A program made the position numbers and the translations under genes. A stretch of 64,000 nt of DNA from Anopheles merus. Taxonomy: Eukaryota > Arthropoda > Insecta > Diptera > Culicidae. Shown here one piece after another: positions 37,561-47,748 of this stretch; positions within the stretch are counted from its first letter, which is position 1; every line of letters starts with the position of its first letter. The stretch is taken from the NCBI RefSeq assembly GCF_017562075.2, contig NC_054081.1, positions 18,341,634-18,405,633 on the forward strand, given 5' to 3'. The notes beneath the pieces are model-generated. The model searched no databases, was not told the origin of the DNA, and saw only the letters and a list, made by a program, of their open reading frames with translations.

Positions 37561-38706
37561 TAGTGATGGGTGAATTCAACAAAAAATCCAGAATCGCTTC
37601 CGAATGACTCCGCCAAAATTGGAAGCGGTTCCGGAAGTTAGGTGCAAAACTCCGACCTCGGAGCCGTCTGGAGCCATCCGGAGCCGCTAGTCGGTGGCCG
37701 GAGCCGGTCGGAGCCGTCGGAACTGATGGAGCCGCTACTCGGCAGCCAGCGCCGTCGGAGCCGTCCGGAGTCGTCGGAGTCATCCGGGGCCGTGCGGAGC
37801 CATCGGAGCCGTCGGAGCCGTCGTAGCCGACGGAGCCAGTTGGAGTCGTCGGAGTCGTTGTAATAGTCGGATCTATTCTGAAGCGCTTTAATTTCCCGAT
37901 ATCAGCGATAATTTCATTTTTAAAAATAGCTCACGAGTAAAAAAAGAGTCTTCTTCATTTATTGCTCTGAATTAATGTAGCAGTTAATGGAAAATAGAAT
38001 TATTGTTTTTAACACATTCTCTATATTTTCGAATCGATTAGTGGGCAGGGATGAGCAACCTGTTGAGGCAAATACGACTTTCGGGTGACACCATTATAAC
38101 ATATTTTTCATAATAAATATTTGTGCAATAGAACTATGACGGGAGGTGGGTTTGATAAAATAAAATATTTATACGGAGCAAACAATTATTTTTGACTTTA
38201 TTGTTAAAAAAAAAACATACAAAAAAACTTCAGAGCAATAAGTGAAGAAGACCCTTTTTTTACTCGTGAGCTGTTTTTAAAATGAAATTATCGCTGATAT
38301 CGGGAAATTAAAACGTTTCAGAATACTTCCAACTGTTACAACGACTCCGAAGGCTCCAACTGGCTCCGTCGGCTTCGACGGCACCGACAGCCCAACGGCT
38401 CCAACGACTACGACAGCTCCGACCGGCTCCGGACGACTCCGTTGGCTCCGTTGGCTCCGACGGCTCCAACTGCCTCTATCGGCTCCAACTGGCTCCGTCG
38501 GCTCCAACTGCTACGACGGCTTCGACCGGCTCCAGCTGCCGACTAACGGCTCCGGACAGCTCCGGATGGCTCCTACAGCTCCAACGGCTCCAACGGCTCT
38601 TGACGGCTCCGACGGCTCCAGCTGCCGACTAGAGGCTCCGGACGGCTCCGAGCAATGCTCAGAAGCGATTCCGAGCCTTGGGTGCGATTCCGGTGACCCA
38701 TCATTA
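37561..38706. mobile_element. Fold-back hAT-like MITE with an 8-bp target-site duplication
   Basis: The ends are TAGTGATGGGTGAATTC and, complemented on the right, TAATGATGGGTCACCGGAAT. Flanks are GTCCGGTG (37553-37560) and GTCCGGAG (38707-38714), a 7/8 match and the 8-bp duplication size typical of hAT elements. The two halves are long inverted repeats: the AT-rich block at about 37884-37970 recurs inverted at about 38229-38320, and GGAGCCG/GGCTCCG repeats flank both sides. There is no transposase gene. Confidence 0.8.
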
Positions 38707-39169
38707 GTCCGGAGCCGGCTACGGAGCCGTTGGTGTGGAGCCGGAGATGCGGAGCCGTAGGTGCGGAGTCGGCTCCGGAGCCGCAGGTGCGGCCATGAGC
38801 CAGGCCAGGAGCCAGGAGCTTGGTGAAAGAGGGGAATGAAGGAGGTGGTGGGAAGCGACGTCACACAAAGCATCTGTGATCTGGAAGAACGGATAAAGAA
38901 GACAGCAGACAAGCGTTATCACTCCCACCACTAGCAGCCTATGAGCAGCTGGTGTGATCGACACTACCGACAAGGAAGGAATGCGGGGGAGGGCAAGAAT
39001 CATCTTTTTCTAGCCATCTATAAAATTTATTTTTTGTGGCTGCTATTCTATACAACTCAGCTATTCTATCAGCAACTTGCTATTCTATACAAAAAATCAG
39101 CAAAACCATCCATAATTTTGGTGTTTTTCGCCGTGAAATCTATTTCAAAACGTCATCTATTTCGTAGCC

Positions 39170-39235
39170 TCGACGTCTTGTCGACGTTCACTCGACGTCT
39201 ACTAGACGTTTACTCGACGTCTACTCGACGTCGTA
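39170..39235. repeat. Short minisatellite with TCGACGTCTAC units
   Basis: About five to six degenerate 11-12-bp units containing CGACGT, which gives a dense run of CG dinucleotides in otherwise AT-rich DNA. Confidence 0.75.
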
Positions 39236-39350
39236 GATTTTATAGCAACGGCGGATTTTGTGGCTAAGGGAACTAGCGCCGCTCTAGATGTGACGCAGAG
39301 TGACCAGAAATACCGATTAATCTGTATCCTTCCTTCCGATTTTTGAAATA

Positions 39351-39694
39351 CAGCAATTATCCGCAGTACGCGATACTCGATATACGCGAATTCGCAGTAC
39401 GCGATTGCTCTAAATTTGACAGCTCCATGTGTTTTTTGCAAATATTTCAATACTTTGAAATATTTTATGCTCTTTTTGAATTTCCTTAATGTTCTTTTTG
39501 CATTTTGGATTAAATTTTTGCAAAAGATACCTGTTTTACAACGAAAAACTTTAATGCAAAACTCTGTGGCGATATTTTTCAACCCTCGAACTGGTAGTGT
39601 AAACTATTTTTCCATACAAATCCGCTATACGCGAAAACTCGAGATACGCTATTGCGCTCGGTCCCGTACGATAGCGTATATCAGATAATGACTG
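39351..39694. mobile_element. Pogo/Tigger-like MITE
   Basis: 344 bp, flanked by TA (39349-39350 and 39695-39696). The imperfect terminal repeats start CAGCAATTATCCGCAGTACG on the left and CAGTCATTATCTGATATACG complemented on the right, with further GTACGCGAT/ATACGCGA motifs inside. It is a more diverged member of the same end family as 37014 and 53917. Confidence 0.7.
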
Positions 39695-40131
39695 TACATA
39701 TTGATTCACAGATGAGCACCCTAAAACTACCAATATTTCATTGTTTCTACCAAAAAGATTTTCCTCAGATTTTTTCCTAATCTGACCGACAAATCATAAA
39801 ACCATTTCCTCAAATAATTTTTACTTTAAACTTTACATGAAGATATTCACAATACCTAGCGACTAGAATAGGAAGTTTAATTTTGACATCTTAGGCCCGT
39901 GTCTGTGTTTCGTCATGTGCGATTGAATTGGACATGCTATAATTTTTCTTCTTCTTAATAGGATTAATGGGATATATTCTCCTATGTACGTGATATGTTC
40001 TCTTGCATTAAGGTCTGAACTATTTAACTTTGTTAAAAATGGACTTTATGATTCATTTCTTAAATACAGACGCGTTAAAAAGTGTTATTATATAAAACTC
40101 ATTGCGATACCTCGAATAAAAGGCAAAATGA

Positions 40132-40490
40132 CCCAAATAGCTAGCTCGTAACTTATAACTAATTTGGGGCTGTTTAACGAAACATCGTTCCGATGTCGTG
40201 CTTTGTGGGTGATTAGGAGATAATTGCATGACATCGGTACAAAGTGGATCTTTTGTGTGAAAGTGTAAAAGACTCACGCCGTCTCGTGGTTTGTGCCCCA
40301 GTTAGGTTAGTTATTTAAAGTAGAAATATTAAGTGAAGTGATTTTGAGTTAACTCTAAATTATTTTAAAATTTGTTAACGTTATGAAAATTTACAATTGA
40401 CAAATAAACAAATAAACAATAAAAGGCAAATTCATGCAGCGATCTTTGGCTTGTCAAAATTGGCCTCTTGAGCAATTTTGGCTATTTGAG
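40132..40490. mobile_element. MITE with CCCAAATAGC ends (diverged relative of 54671-55335)
   Basis: Left end CCCAAATAGCTAGCTCGTA, right end GGCTATTTGAG. Internal landmarks shared with 54671-55335 include GCTGTTTAACGAAA, CCGATGTCGT, a TGCATGACATCGGT motif and GCAGCGATCTTTGGC near the right end. It is shorter and more decayed. Confidence 0.75.
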
Positions 40491-40493
40491 TAA

Positions 40494-40664
40494 GGGTGGT
40501 GGAAACGCTGATCGGATGCGATTTTATCGGACCAGATTTATATGTGATTTGACAGATAACGTCGGACGTGCGATTTCGTCGTTCGACGTAATCTGTCAAA
40601 TCCCATATAAAAATTTGACAGGCCGTCCGATAAAATCGCATGCGAAAAAGCGTTGCCACCGCCC
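40494..40664. mobile_element. PIF/Harbinger-like MITE, 171 bp
   Basis: Near-palindromic element: left GGGTGGTGGAAACGCT, right complemented GGGCGGTGGCAACGCT, both continuing to a shared GCATGCGATTTTATCGG or close variant. It is flanked by TAA on both sides (40491-40493 and 40665-40667). The 3-bp TWA-type target and G-rich ends suggest PIF/Harbinger. It sits directly against the right end of the preceding MITE. Confidence 0.75.
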
Positions 40665-41037
40665 TAAATGGCTTCTAAATGCCTTCAAAGCCGTTTAACC
40701 GTCATGTGTACGACCGCCTACCCAGGTAAGTTTCGCAACTTTATTACAAAATAACTTTGGATTAAGAAGTCGCTTCGACATCACATTTTAAAAATGCCCC
40801 AGAAAATATGTGTTCTACCCATGTGCAAAAAATAAAAATTATCAAAAATGTTTAAATGTTTTTTATTATTTATTCAAGTTTATATACCCTTCACATGTAC
40901 AACCGCCTACGCGGGTAGTCCATACATTTTGTATGGAAGAATGATGATTTTCATCGTGATTGAAAGCGTATATCATTTGAATTACTTGTTAGATTTGAAT
41001 GAAAACTGTCTTAAAGGTTCATAACGATATTTTATTA

Positions 41038-41170
41038 GGCTGGAAATAGACGAACTAGATCGTCGCGGTACTGCGAAATTCACGCCTTGTTTATAACAGT
41101 TGTAGAACAGTAGAGCTGTCAAATCTTCCGCGCCTCCAATCGCGCCTGCTGTTTCGCAGAGATAACCAAC
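41038..41170. mobile_element. Partial copy of the GGCTGGAAATAG Harbinger-like MITE
   Basis: Starts GGCTGGAAATAGACGAAC after TTA and continues as the reverse complement of the right half of the element at 55501-55952 (including GTTATAA, ACAGTAGAGCTGTCAAATCT and the ATCGCGCCTGCTGTTTC block). The other end is missing. Confidence 0.75.
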
Positions 41171-41741
41171 TGATGGAGCAGAGATCCGGGTCCCTTTTAT
41201 CCGGCTTTCTGTTTATCCGTGCTGTTGAGAAATAACAGCTCAATACAAAGGTGACACTGCGTTATGAGAAAGATATTTGAAAAAGTGGTTATAAGAGCAC
41301 ATTGTCACAACAAAAAACACAAAAATTCTTGGCAAATTTCAAATATTCTTCTTTGAAAAACATGAAGTTAATAAAAACTGGGTTATTTTTATCAAAAAAT
41401 AAGAATGTTTTCGAAAACCTAATCACGAATTGGTGATCTGTGTTATTTGCATATCCGAGTGAGGTCAAGTCCCGAAAAACCCGGATAAACGGCGATCCAT
41501 TGTAGTAGTAAAATTAGAATTTTAAAAATCATATCAAGATTTTTTTCAATCAAAAATATTTAGTAATTTCAACACCCCAATCGGCTAGGCCGCAAGTTTT
41601 GAATGGATGCTTATGTATTTTTGTATGTTTTAATTGCGTTTCTTTCAAAAGTTATTTACATTTTTTGGTTATTTTGTTTTTGGTATAAAAATATATGTCA
41701 TTGATCTATAAGATATGCTTTTTATGTTATTTTTTTAAACC

Positions 41742-42300
41742 GACTCCGACCGGCACCAGACAATTTTGGAGCCGGCTCCGCACTCATGGCTCCGAAGCTG
41801 ACTCCGCTCCACCGGCTCCGGAGCCGGCTCCATACCAACGACTCCGTACCCACGGCTCCAGAGTCGGGTTTGACATATTGTACCAAAAAAATCCTTTTCA
41901 ATAAAGTTTCAATCGGGAAGATCCGTGTATAGCTGAGTAAATTATGTTGAAATTGTTGTAGAGTACAAGATAGGTTGCCGGCCCCTGGGAACGAAGTGAT
42001 GAGTGCCGCTCGGGTGGAGGACATATCATCGTGGGTGCAAGGAAGAGAGCGTTCGGGGCTCTCTCCTACGAACCGTGACGGAGTACGGACGTTGCTGGTA
42101 TTGCGAAGATATAGTAATTGTAATTGTACGGATAAGTTAAAATAAAGAGTGAAAGTACAACGATAAACAAGAAATGAATTCATAAAAAAAACTAAAAACC
42201 GGTAAGTTTTGAACATTTTTCAACAATCACACAATCACATTGGGTGTTGGCTTCTTCACTTGCGAGAAGATAGATTCGTTTTTTACGCTATTATACGCTT
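41742..42300. mobile_element. hAT-like GGAGCCG-repeat element fragment, relative of 36716-38800
   Basis: Shares with 36730-37013 the repeat tract, the segment around AGTTTCAATCG, and the AATCACATTGGGTGTTGGCTTC block. It lacks the pogo-like insertion found in the other copy. Confidence 0.65.
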
Positions 42301-42360
42301 ACACAGGTAGGCGGTTGTACGGTTACGTAGAGTTTTTTTTATCGTACACAAGACGGTTAA

Positions 42361-42727
42361 TGCTGGTAGGTACACAATATCTTTTAAATAAATAAAAGAT
42401 GTATTTTTTCGTGATATGGAATTTTCGTTTTGCATATAAGAACCATTCCCCCCTATCCGCGATCAATACGTCATTTTAGAGTTAAAAATTTTAAAACCTA
42501 TCAAAAACTTCCGATACAATTTTTGTGTTCCTACCGAAATCCACCAAACGAATCTGGCCACACTGATATGACGTTTCTCGTTGTCAACAAAAAACGTCAC
42601 AACAAACGGCTTGCGGCGGCCTGTTCGTGTGTTTTGGTTCGATAATTAAAGTGCAAACCGTGTTGGAGTGACCGGCTTGCATAATGCGATAGCAAGGTAC
42701 GACAAAAGTATTACGGTTGGACCGAAA
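42361..42727 (+). other. Upstream region of mitochondrial seryl-tRNA synthetase
   Basis: 367 bp of AT-rich sequence between the TTAA-flanked element and the start codon. It must contain the promoter and 5' leader. No TATA box is obvious. Confidence 0.5.
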
Positions 42728-44029
42728 ATGTTTCTACCAAAGTGTGTGGCCACGGTACGGCCGGGCAGTTGCATAATCCGGCGCATGTCCCAGCGGCACT
42801 TCAACCTGCTGCCGGCCTGCTTCGACACGGACTATCTACTGAACCCGGCCAACCGGCAGGCGATCGAAGCGAACATACAGCACCGAAAGGGCGTCGGCGA
42901 CATACAGCTGGTCCAGCGGATCAACGAGCAGCTGCGCGCCGCCCCACAGTCCGAGAGCGAACGGGGCACGCTGCAGGCGCAGCTGGATGCGGAACTGGCC
43001 AAACTGCCCAATCGCACCCATCCGGCCGTGGTCGGGTACGGGACGGAGCCGCGCATCATCGAGCGCTACAACGAGCGGGCCAAGCGGACCGACCGCAAGT
43101 ACTTCCAGTTTGGCGACATCTGCAAACGGATGAACCTGTATCGGATGGAAAACTTGGGCAACTTTACCGGCCACCGGTCGTACTACCTCACGGACGAGCT
43201 GGCGGAGCTGGAGCACGCGCTGATCTGCTACGCGGTGGACAGTTTGCGCCAGCGCAACTTCCAGCTCGTCACCGTGCCGGATGTGCTGCCGGGGCGCATC
43301 ATTGAGAGCTGCGGCATGAGCGTGCACGGCGAGCGGAACCAGGTGTACAAGCTGCACGGGCGGGATGGGCGGGAGCCGCTGTGCCTGTCCGGCACGTCGG
43401 AGATGGCGCTGGCGGGGTATCTGGCCGGTCGCGTCCTGCCAGCGGACCGGCTGCCGCAGAAGCTGATGGCTGTCAGCCGCTGCTATCGGGCGGAAACGTC
43501 TGCCCTGCAGGAAGAGAAGGGCATTTATCGGGTGCATCAGTTCACGAAGGTGGAAATGTTTGCGGTATGCCAGCCCGGCCAGTCCGCGACCGTGCTGGAG
43601 GAGTTCCGGGCCATCGAGGTGCAGCTGTTCGACCAGCTCGGGCTACACTTTCTCCTGCTCGACATGCCACCGTGCGAGCTGGGCGCACCGGCCTACCGGA
43701 AGTACGACATCGAGGCGTGGATGCCGGGCCGCGCCATGTACGGCGAGATATCGAGCTGCAGCGACTGCACGGACTATCAGGCCCGGCGGCTCGGCATTCG
43801 GGTTTGGACCGGACAGGAGGAAACGTTCGCCCACACGGTCAACGGGACGGCGTGTGCGATTCCGCGTATGCTGATTGCACTGCTGGAAAACTTTCAGAAC
43901 GAAGACTACACCATCACCGTGCCAGAGGTGCTGCGACGGTACATGGGCGGGAAGCAGCTGCTGCGCCGCCGGAAGGTGCTGCCGGAGCTGAAGCTAACCA
44001 AACGCGTCGTGCAGGAGGATAAATTTTGA
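42728..44029 (+). CDS. SerRS-m: Mitochondrial seryl-tRNA synthetase (SerRS2-type)
   Basis: Class II synthetase that charges mitochondrial tRNA-Ser; a single exon of 433 residues. I chose the ATG at 42728 because the longer frame upstream starts at GTG. The resulting N-terminus (MFLPKCVATVRPGSCIIRRM) is basic, hydrophobic and free of acidic residues, as expected for a matrix-targeting peptide. A helical tRNA-binding region follows (about residues 35-100), then the catalytic domain: GTSEMALAG near residue 221, the motif 2 RAETS...GIYRVHQFTKVEMF block from about 254, MPPCELGAPAYRKYDIEAWMPG, and motif 3 NGTACAIPR near 372. These are typical of the mitochondrial enzyme. The catalytic arginines of motifs 2 and 3 are kept, which argues against the non-catalytic insect paralogue SLIMP. 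An AATAAA polyadenylation signal begins within the stop codon. Confidence 0.92.
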   Translation: MFLPKCVATVRPGSCIIRRMSQRHFNLLPACFDTDYLLNPANRQAIEANIQHRKGVGDIQLVQRINEQLRAAPQSESERGTLQAQLDAELAKLPNRTHPAVVGYGTEPRIIERYNERAKRTDRKYFQFGDICKRMNLYRMENLGNFTGHRSYYLTDELAELEHALICYAVDSLRQRNFQLVTVPDVLPGRIIESCGMSVHGERNQVYKLHGRDGREPLCLSGTSEMALAGYLAGRVLPADRLPQKLMAVSRCYRAETSALQEEKGIYRVHQFTKVEMFAVCQPGQSATVLEEFRAIEVQLFDQLGLHFLLLDMPPCELGAPAYRKYDIEAWMPGRAMYGEISSCSDCTDYQARRLGIRVWTGQEETFAHTVNGTACAIPRMLIALLENFQNEDYTITVPEVLRRYMGGKQLLRRRKVLPELKLTKRVVQEDKF

Positions 44030-44034
44030 ATAAA
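44029..44034 (+). terminator. AATAAA polyadenylation signal overlapping the SerRS-m stop codon
   Basis: The last base of the TGA stop is the first base of AATAAA. If this signal is used, the 3' untranslated region is only about 20-30 bases. A second AATAAA occurs about 18 bp further downstream and another near 44140. Confidence 0.55.
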
Positions 44035-46120
44035 ACAAACAAACAAATAAACAAACAAACAAACTAAATCGCCCACACACTATGATACGCGTACGTAGCG
44101 AAAAAGTAACCAAAATGAGATACGCATACTCAAGAAACAGCAATAAAAAAGCTGTTTTATTTTTCCCCTTTGGTAATACTTTTCGAGAAAGTGCGAGGGA
44201 ATATCGGCGATCGAACGGCAATTCTCGCCGATCAGCAAAGCTGCGAAACGGAATCGTTTTCGACTGTTGTGCGTCGCCTCCGCCCATGGATTGGAAGGGT
44301 CCACAGCACAAACCAAGATCACCACCCCTTACCTAAAGTCATCCCACACACGAGATGGAGATTAAATGCATTCGCAAGAATTTATGAGCTCTGGAATGGG
44401 AAATGAATAGCCGCTGCAGGGGAGCCACGCACTCCCGGCTCATGTGACGTAGAACCGATCCGTTGAGCGCAGCAGGGAGAGCGCACAAACATAATGCGAA
44501 GTCGGCGAGCTGCGAGCCAATGAGGCGTAAAAAGTGTGCGATATTGAATATCGGTTGCAACTAGTGATGGGAAAAATGAAGTTTTCGTCGGAATCGACTC
44601 CAGCTCTCTCTGCATTTGTCTAGAATCGATTCCAGATAGTAGGTCTAGAATTAGTTTCCGGAATCGGCTCCGGAAATGGATTGGGCTTTGGAATCGGAAT
44701 CAGCTCGTTATCGGTTCCTGAATCGGCTTCGAAATCGGAGTCGGTTTCGTCATCTCCATAAGAATGGGCTTTTGGATCCAATGATGCTACGCATTGTTAG
44801 CCGTAAAGAATAAAAAAAATACTTGTAAACGATGTATTCTGATAGAGATTCTCGGACTAATGTCGCTTCTGAAATTTCTTTCAAAGCAAGAACTGATTCT
44901 CACTCCGGAGCTATTTCCATTTTTGCAGTCAATACTACCTACTAGTGCATATAACGAATCCCAGGTCGATTCCGATTTCGGAGCCGATTCTAATTCCTGA
45001 TCTGATTCCGATCCCGATCCGAACCAATTCCGGAGTCAACTTCTAAATCGGCTACGGAGTCAACTCCAGAATTGGCTCCGGAATTGACTCGGGAATCAGA
45101 ATGGATTCCAGCACCGGAATCGGCGGTCCTGGAATCGATTTCAGAGTTAACTCCGGAATCGTCTCCGGAGTCAACTTTGAAATCGGTTCCGGAGTCAACT
45201 CCGAAACTGACTCCGAAGTCAACTCCGGAACTGATTCCAAAGTCAACGCCGAAATTGACACCAGAGTCGGAAACGATTCCAGCATCGGTATCGGCTCTGG
45301 AATTGATTCCGAACACGAAATCGGAACCGGGTAGGACCGATTCAGTGCTTCCACCACTACTAGCAACTGTATTCTATTGGCGACAAATCTAGATCTTGTT
45401 AGTCGAGGGCCATAACAGGGCAGGGTGAGGACGGGATAGTGTGTGTATCGTCTGCATTCAAACGGCAACTGCCAGAGGACCATCTAAGGGTCAGGTCTTT
45501 ACGCCAGAATCAAAATTGCCCAGAAAGCTTTCCATGGGCCATAAACGCCATTTCTCCAGTTCCTTTGCCTGCAAGAAATTGCTGAAGTTTGAGAAAAGCT
45601 ATTTTTTAAGAAAAAGAATTTTTGTTGAGTTAAGAAGCAGTAGCAGCTTCGTACCTGAGTAGTTACAGGGTTCAAGCACAATTTTATCGTTTCCTCACTC
45701 GTCTCCCATCAAATCATCCTCCCGCGACATGTGCAACGACTTTACCGCCCGACTTTACCGATTATGTGGCAAATGAAGCACAACGGATGACGCTCGGGCT
45801 TGGTTTGGATGCCGCAGCACCTCCCCATTCCTGCCACGAAAGATTGCGATCACACGGGCGTGTGCCCTCTACCCGAGAATGGGTGGTCGGGGCGAGCGGG
45901 TATACACCACCATAGTCTGCAATCTACATGCGTGAGCTCAAATTGATTTGAAACAATTCAAATTGTCTTGCGCGAGTTTTTGGCGATGCTCCGTGCTCAT
46001 CCGGGGTGTAGCGACCACTTGGTGCCAGCGAGGATGGGGGTGTGTGATCGAACTTGGCTGGCTGGGAAAAATGGTTCAACCTACCCAGGCATAACTCTGC
46101 GCCACCTAACGCGTATGCGG
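44035..46120. other. Intergenic DNA between SerRS-m and the unrecognised gene at 46459
   Basis: Contains the hAT-like simple-repeat element at 44562-45359. The rest is unique-looking, with no coding sequence I can support. Confidence 0.5.
44562..45359. mobile_element. hAT-like element made largely of GATTCC/GGAGTC repeats
   Basis: The left end is TAGTGATGGGAAAAATGAA; the right end reads CCACCACTA, close to the complement of the left end. Flanks GTTGCAAC (44554-44561) and CTAGCAAC (45360-45367) match at 6 of 8 bases, consistent with an aged 8-bp target duplication. The interior is a long degenerate run of TCCGGAGTC/GATTCC units. Open frames through it (Ser/Asp/Gly- or Pro/Glu-rich) are artefacts of the repeat. 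Confidence 0.6.
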
Positions 46121-46156
46121 TATAAAAGCAAACGGTCGGCAGATTGTCGTCTCATT
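46121..46156 (+). promoter_or_regulatory. TATA box and initiator for the gene at 46459
   Basis: TATAAAAG at 46121-46128 is followed 31 bases later by CTCATTACG (TCATT at 46152-46156), a good arthropod initiator at canonical spacing. The implied 5' leader is about 305 bases before the ATG at 46459. Confidence 0.6.
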
Positions 46157-46458
46157 ACGCCAGCTGTGGTGTAACATCCCAGATCGTGGCTAGTGGGTTT
46201 CTTTCGGAGTTTGTGTCGCCAGCAGTGGTAGCAGCAGCAGCAGTAGCAGCAGCAGCCGGCAGGACATACCTCTCAACCTCTTCTTCTATCAAACCACCGC
46301 TAAACCGAAATTCTTCGCCGTAGTTTGTGCCATTGTGCTGAGTGCCGGAAAGTGTCGGAAGTTCCCGGGAGAGGGCCGTTAAAAACAAAACCTTCGAGTA
46401 GTTTCCAACGTGTCTCTAAAGTGTTGCCTTGCAAAGTGAGTCTTACTTCGACCCGATA

Positions 46459-47748
46459 ATGTCCTACATTGGCAACACATCCGATGTGGAGCAGGAGAAG
46501 AACCTGTCCGAATACCGGCGGCAGCGCAGCTCCAGCAACCTGATGCCGTCCGGCGCCAAGCAAACGGTCGGCAGCCCGAAAATGTCGGACGTCCTGTGGA
46601 ACGACAAGCGGGCGGCCAGCCGGGCCGTCAACGCGTCCGACGACGACGACTCGGAGGTGTCGGACAGCGAGAACTTCCTCGCCAAGGGCGCGTTCCTGCT
46701 GACGCCCTCGCACGAGCTCTCGATGGACCGGGCCGCGCTGATCTGCGAGAAGATGAATTTTAAGGGCTGCTTCAGCCTGACGAAAACCGCCACCGGAATA
46801 CTGTTCAAGTTTTCCAACCCGGAGGACTACCAGGCGGTGTTCAAGAAGGGCTTTCATAAGGTGACCGGCGCCCGGTTCTACAAAAAGATTGCCATCCCCT
46901 GCCGGCCGCAGAAAACGTTCATGCTGTACGTATTCGACGTGCCGGAGGACCTGCCGGAGGAAGACATCCGGCACTCGCTGTACCGCTTCAACTCGGTGGT
47001 CGAGGTGGTCCGGCTGGTCGTGCAGTATCAGAAGCCCGCGATCCAGCCGGATCCCGGTCAGATGCACGCGACCGGTAAGTGGCCTCCCACGCTCCACCCT
47101 TCCCGCGCAGAGCCACTGATTCGGTATCTTTCCTTCTCTCTTTCTGTTTCTTCTCTTTTTGTCTTGTTCTTCCAACAAATTTTTGTTCTCCACTCATTTC
47201 CACACAATCCGTCATCCCGTTGTACGTGCTGTTGCGGTCGTGATTTTTTTTTTTATTTCACCTCCATCCTACTAAACCACCCCACCACCTTAAAAACAGC
47301 CACCGGTGCGTCCCAAACGAAGCCCCAGGTGCCAAAGCTGCCGACTACCAAGCCGATCGACGAGCAGGACGTGGCGCTGCAGAAAGAGTCGCCACCGCCC
47401 CCGATCCGCATCACGCTCGCCTCGCTCGAGGAGTACAATCACCTACTGCAGAACGGGCTGGACTTCTACGGGGCGACCTTCTTCCCTACCGAGGCCCAGC
47501 TACCACCGCACGCGGCCAAGATTGCCACCAAACGGGGCACGTAAGTGCAGCCCGGAGCCGCCGGCATTCGCGTTGTACCGCACTAATGTCCTTTCCTCTC
47601 CCTCGCCTTTTTTTTTGTTTCTTCCTCCAGGCGTATGATCGACGGTAGCATTCCTGGGCGTGTGCGCGAGCTGCTTCCCGTGTTTGACGCGGCGGGATTT
47701 AGCAAAATTCCGCCTCCGGCTTCGAAAACGATTAAACCGCGCCCATAA
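46459..47748 (+). CDS. Unrecognised 324-residue protein with gag/RNA-binding-like middle region
   Basis: Three exons, 46459-47074, 47300-47540 and 47631-47748, join in frame (phases 1 and 2) with GT-AG introns; stop TAA at 47746-47748. I do not recognise the family with confidence. The N-terminus is Ser/Arg-rich and then acidic (ASDDDDSEVSDSE). Residues about 90-200 look like one or two compact alpha/beta modules: CEKMNFKGCFSLTKTATGIL, FKFSNPEDYQAVFKKG, and then RPQKTFMLYVFDVPEDLPEE. That last pattern recalls the region before the zinc knuckles in gag-like or ORF1 proteins of insect non-LTR retrotransposons. No zinc knuckle is visible. The C-terminus is Pro/Lys-rich (PPPASKTIKPRP). Clean introns, a good promoter and a downstream AATAAA (about 48527) argue for a host gene. 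It could be a domesticated retroelement-derived protein or an insect-specific RNA-binding protein; function unknown. Confidence 0.8.

Larger units (their letters stand above)
36716..38800. mobile_element. hAT-like element with GGAGCCG repeats, interrupted by two younger elements
   Basis: The left end is TAGTGATGGGCAAAAC, a typical hAT-style terminus. It is followed by CGGCTCCGGAGCC-type degenerate repeats and AT-rich DNA. The element is split by a pogo-like MITE (37014-37392) and by a hAT-like fold-back element (37561-38706). GGAGCCG repeats resume from 38707. A related uninterrupted segment lies at 41742-42300. The right terminus was not found, so the right coordinate is approximate. Confidence 0.6.
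38801..40131. other. Repeat-rich intergenic DNA
   Basis: Contains a short TCGACGTCTAC-type minisatellite (39170-39235), a pogo-like MITE (39351-39694) and AT-rich filler. No gene is supportable. Confidence 0.5.
40699..42356. mobile_element. TTAA-flanked non-autonomous element (piggyBac-like or similar)
   Basis: The ends are CCGTCATGTGTACGA at 40699 and, complemented, CCGTCTTGTGTACGA at 42356. Each end abuts TTAA (40695-40698 and 42357-42360). The subterminal motif GTACRACCGCCTACSSRGGTA appears near both ends and again near 40900. The interior contains a Harbinger-like MITE end (41038-41170) and a hAT-like GGAGCCG segment (41742-42300). No transposase was found. The TTAA target fits piggyBac-like elements, but other TTAA-specific groups are possible. 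Confidence 0.7.

Noticed and set aside
44990..45483. Asp/Ser/Gly- and Pro/Glu-rich open frames
   Set aside because: They are translations of the degenerate GATTCC/GGAGTC repeat and appear on both strands at once.
46300..47193. A 297-codon minus-strand frame
   Set aside because: Antisense to exon 1 of the gene at 46459, crosses its promoter-proximal leader and intron, and is His/Arg/Val-rich as expected of a shadow.
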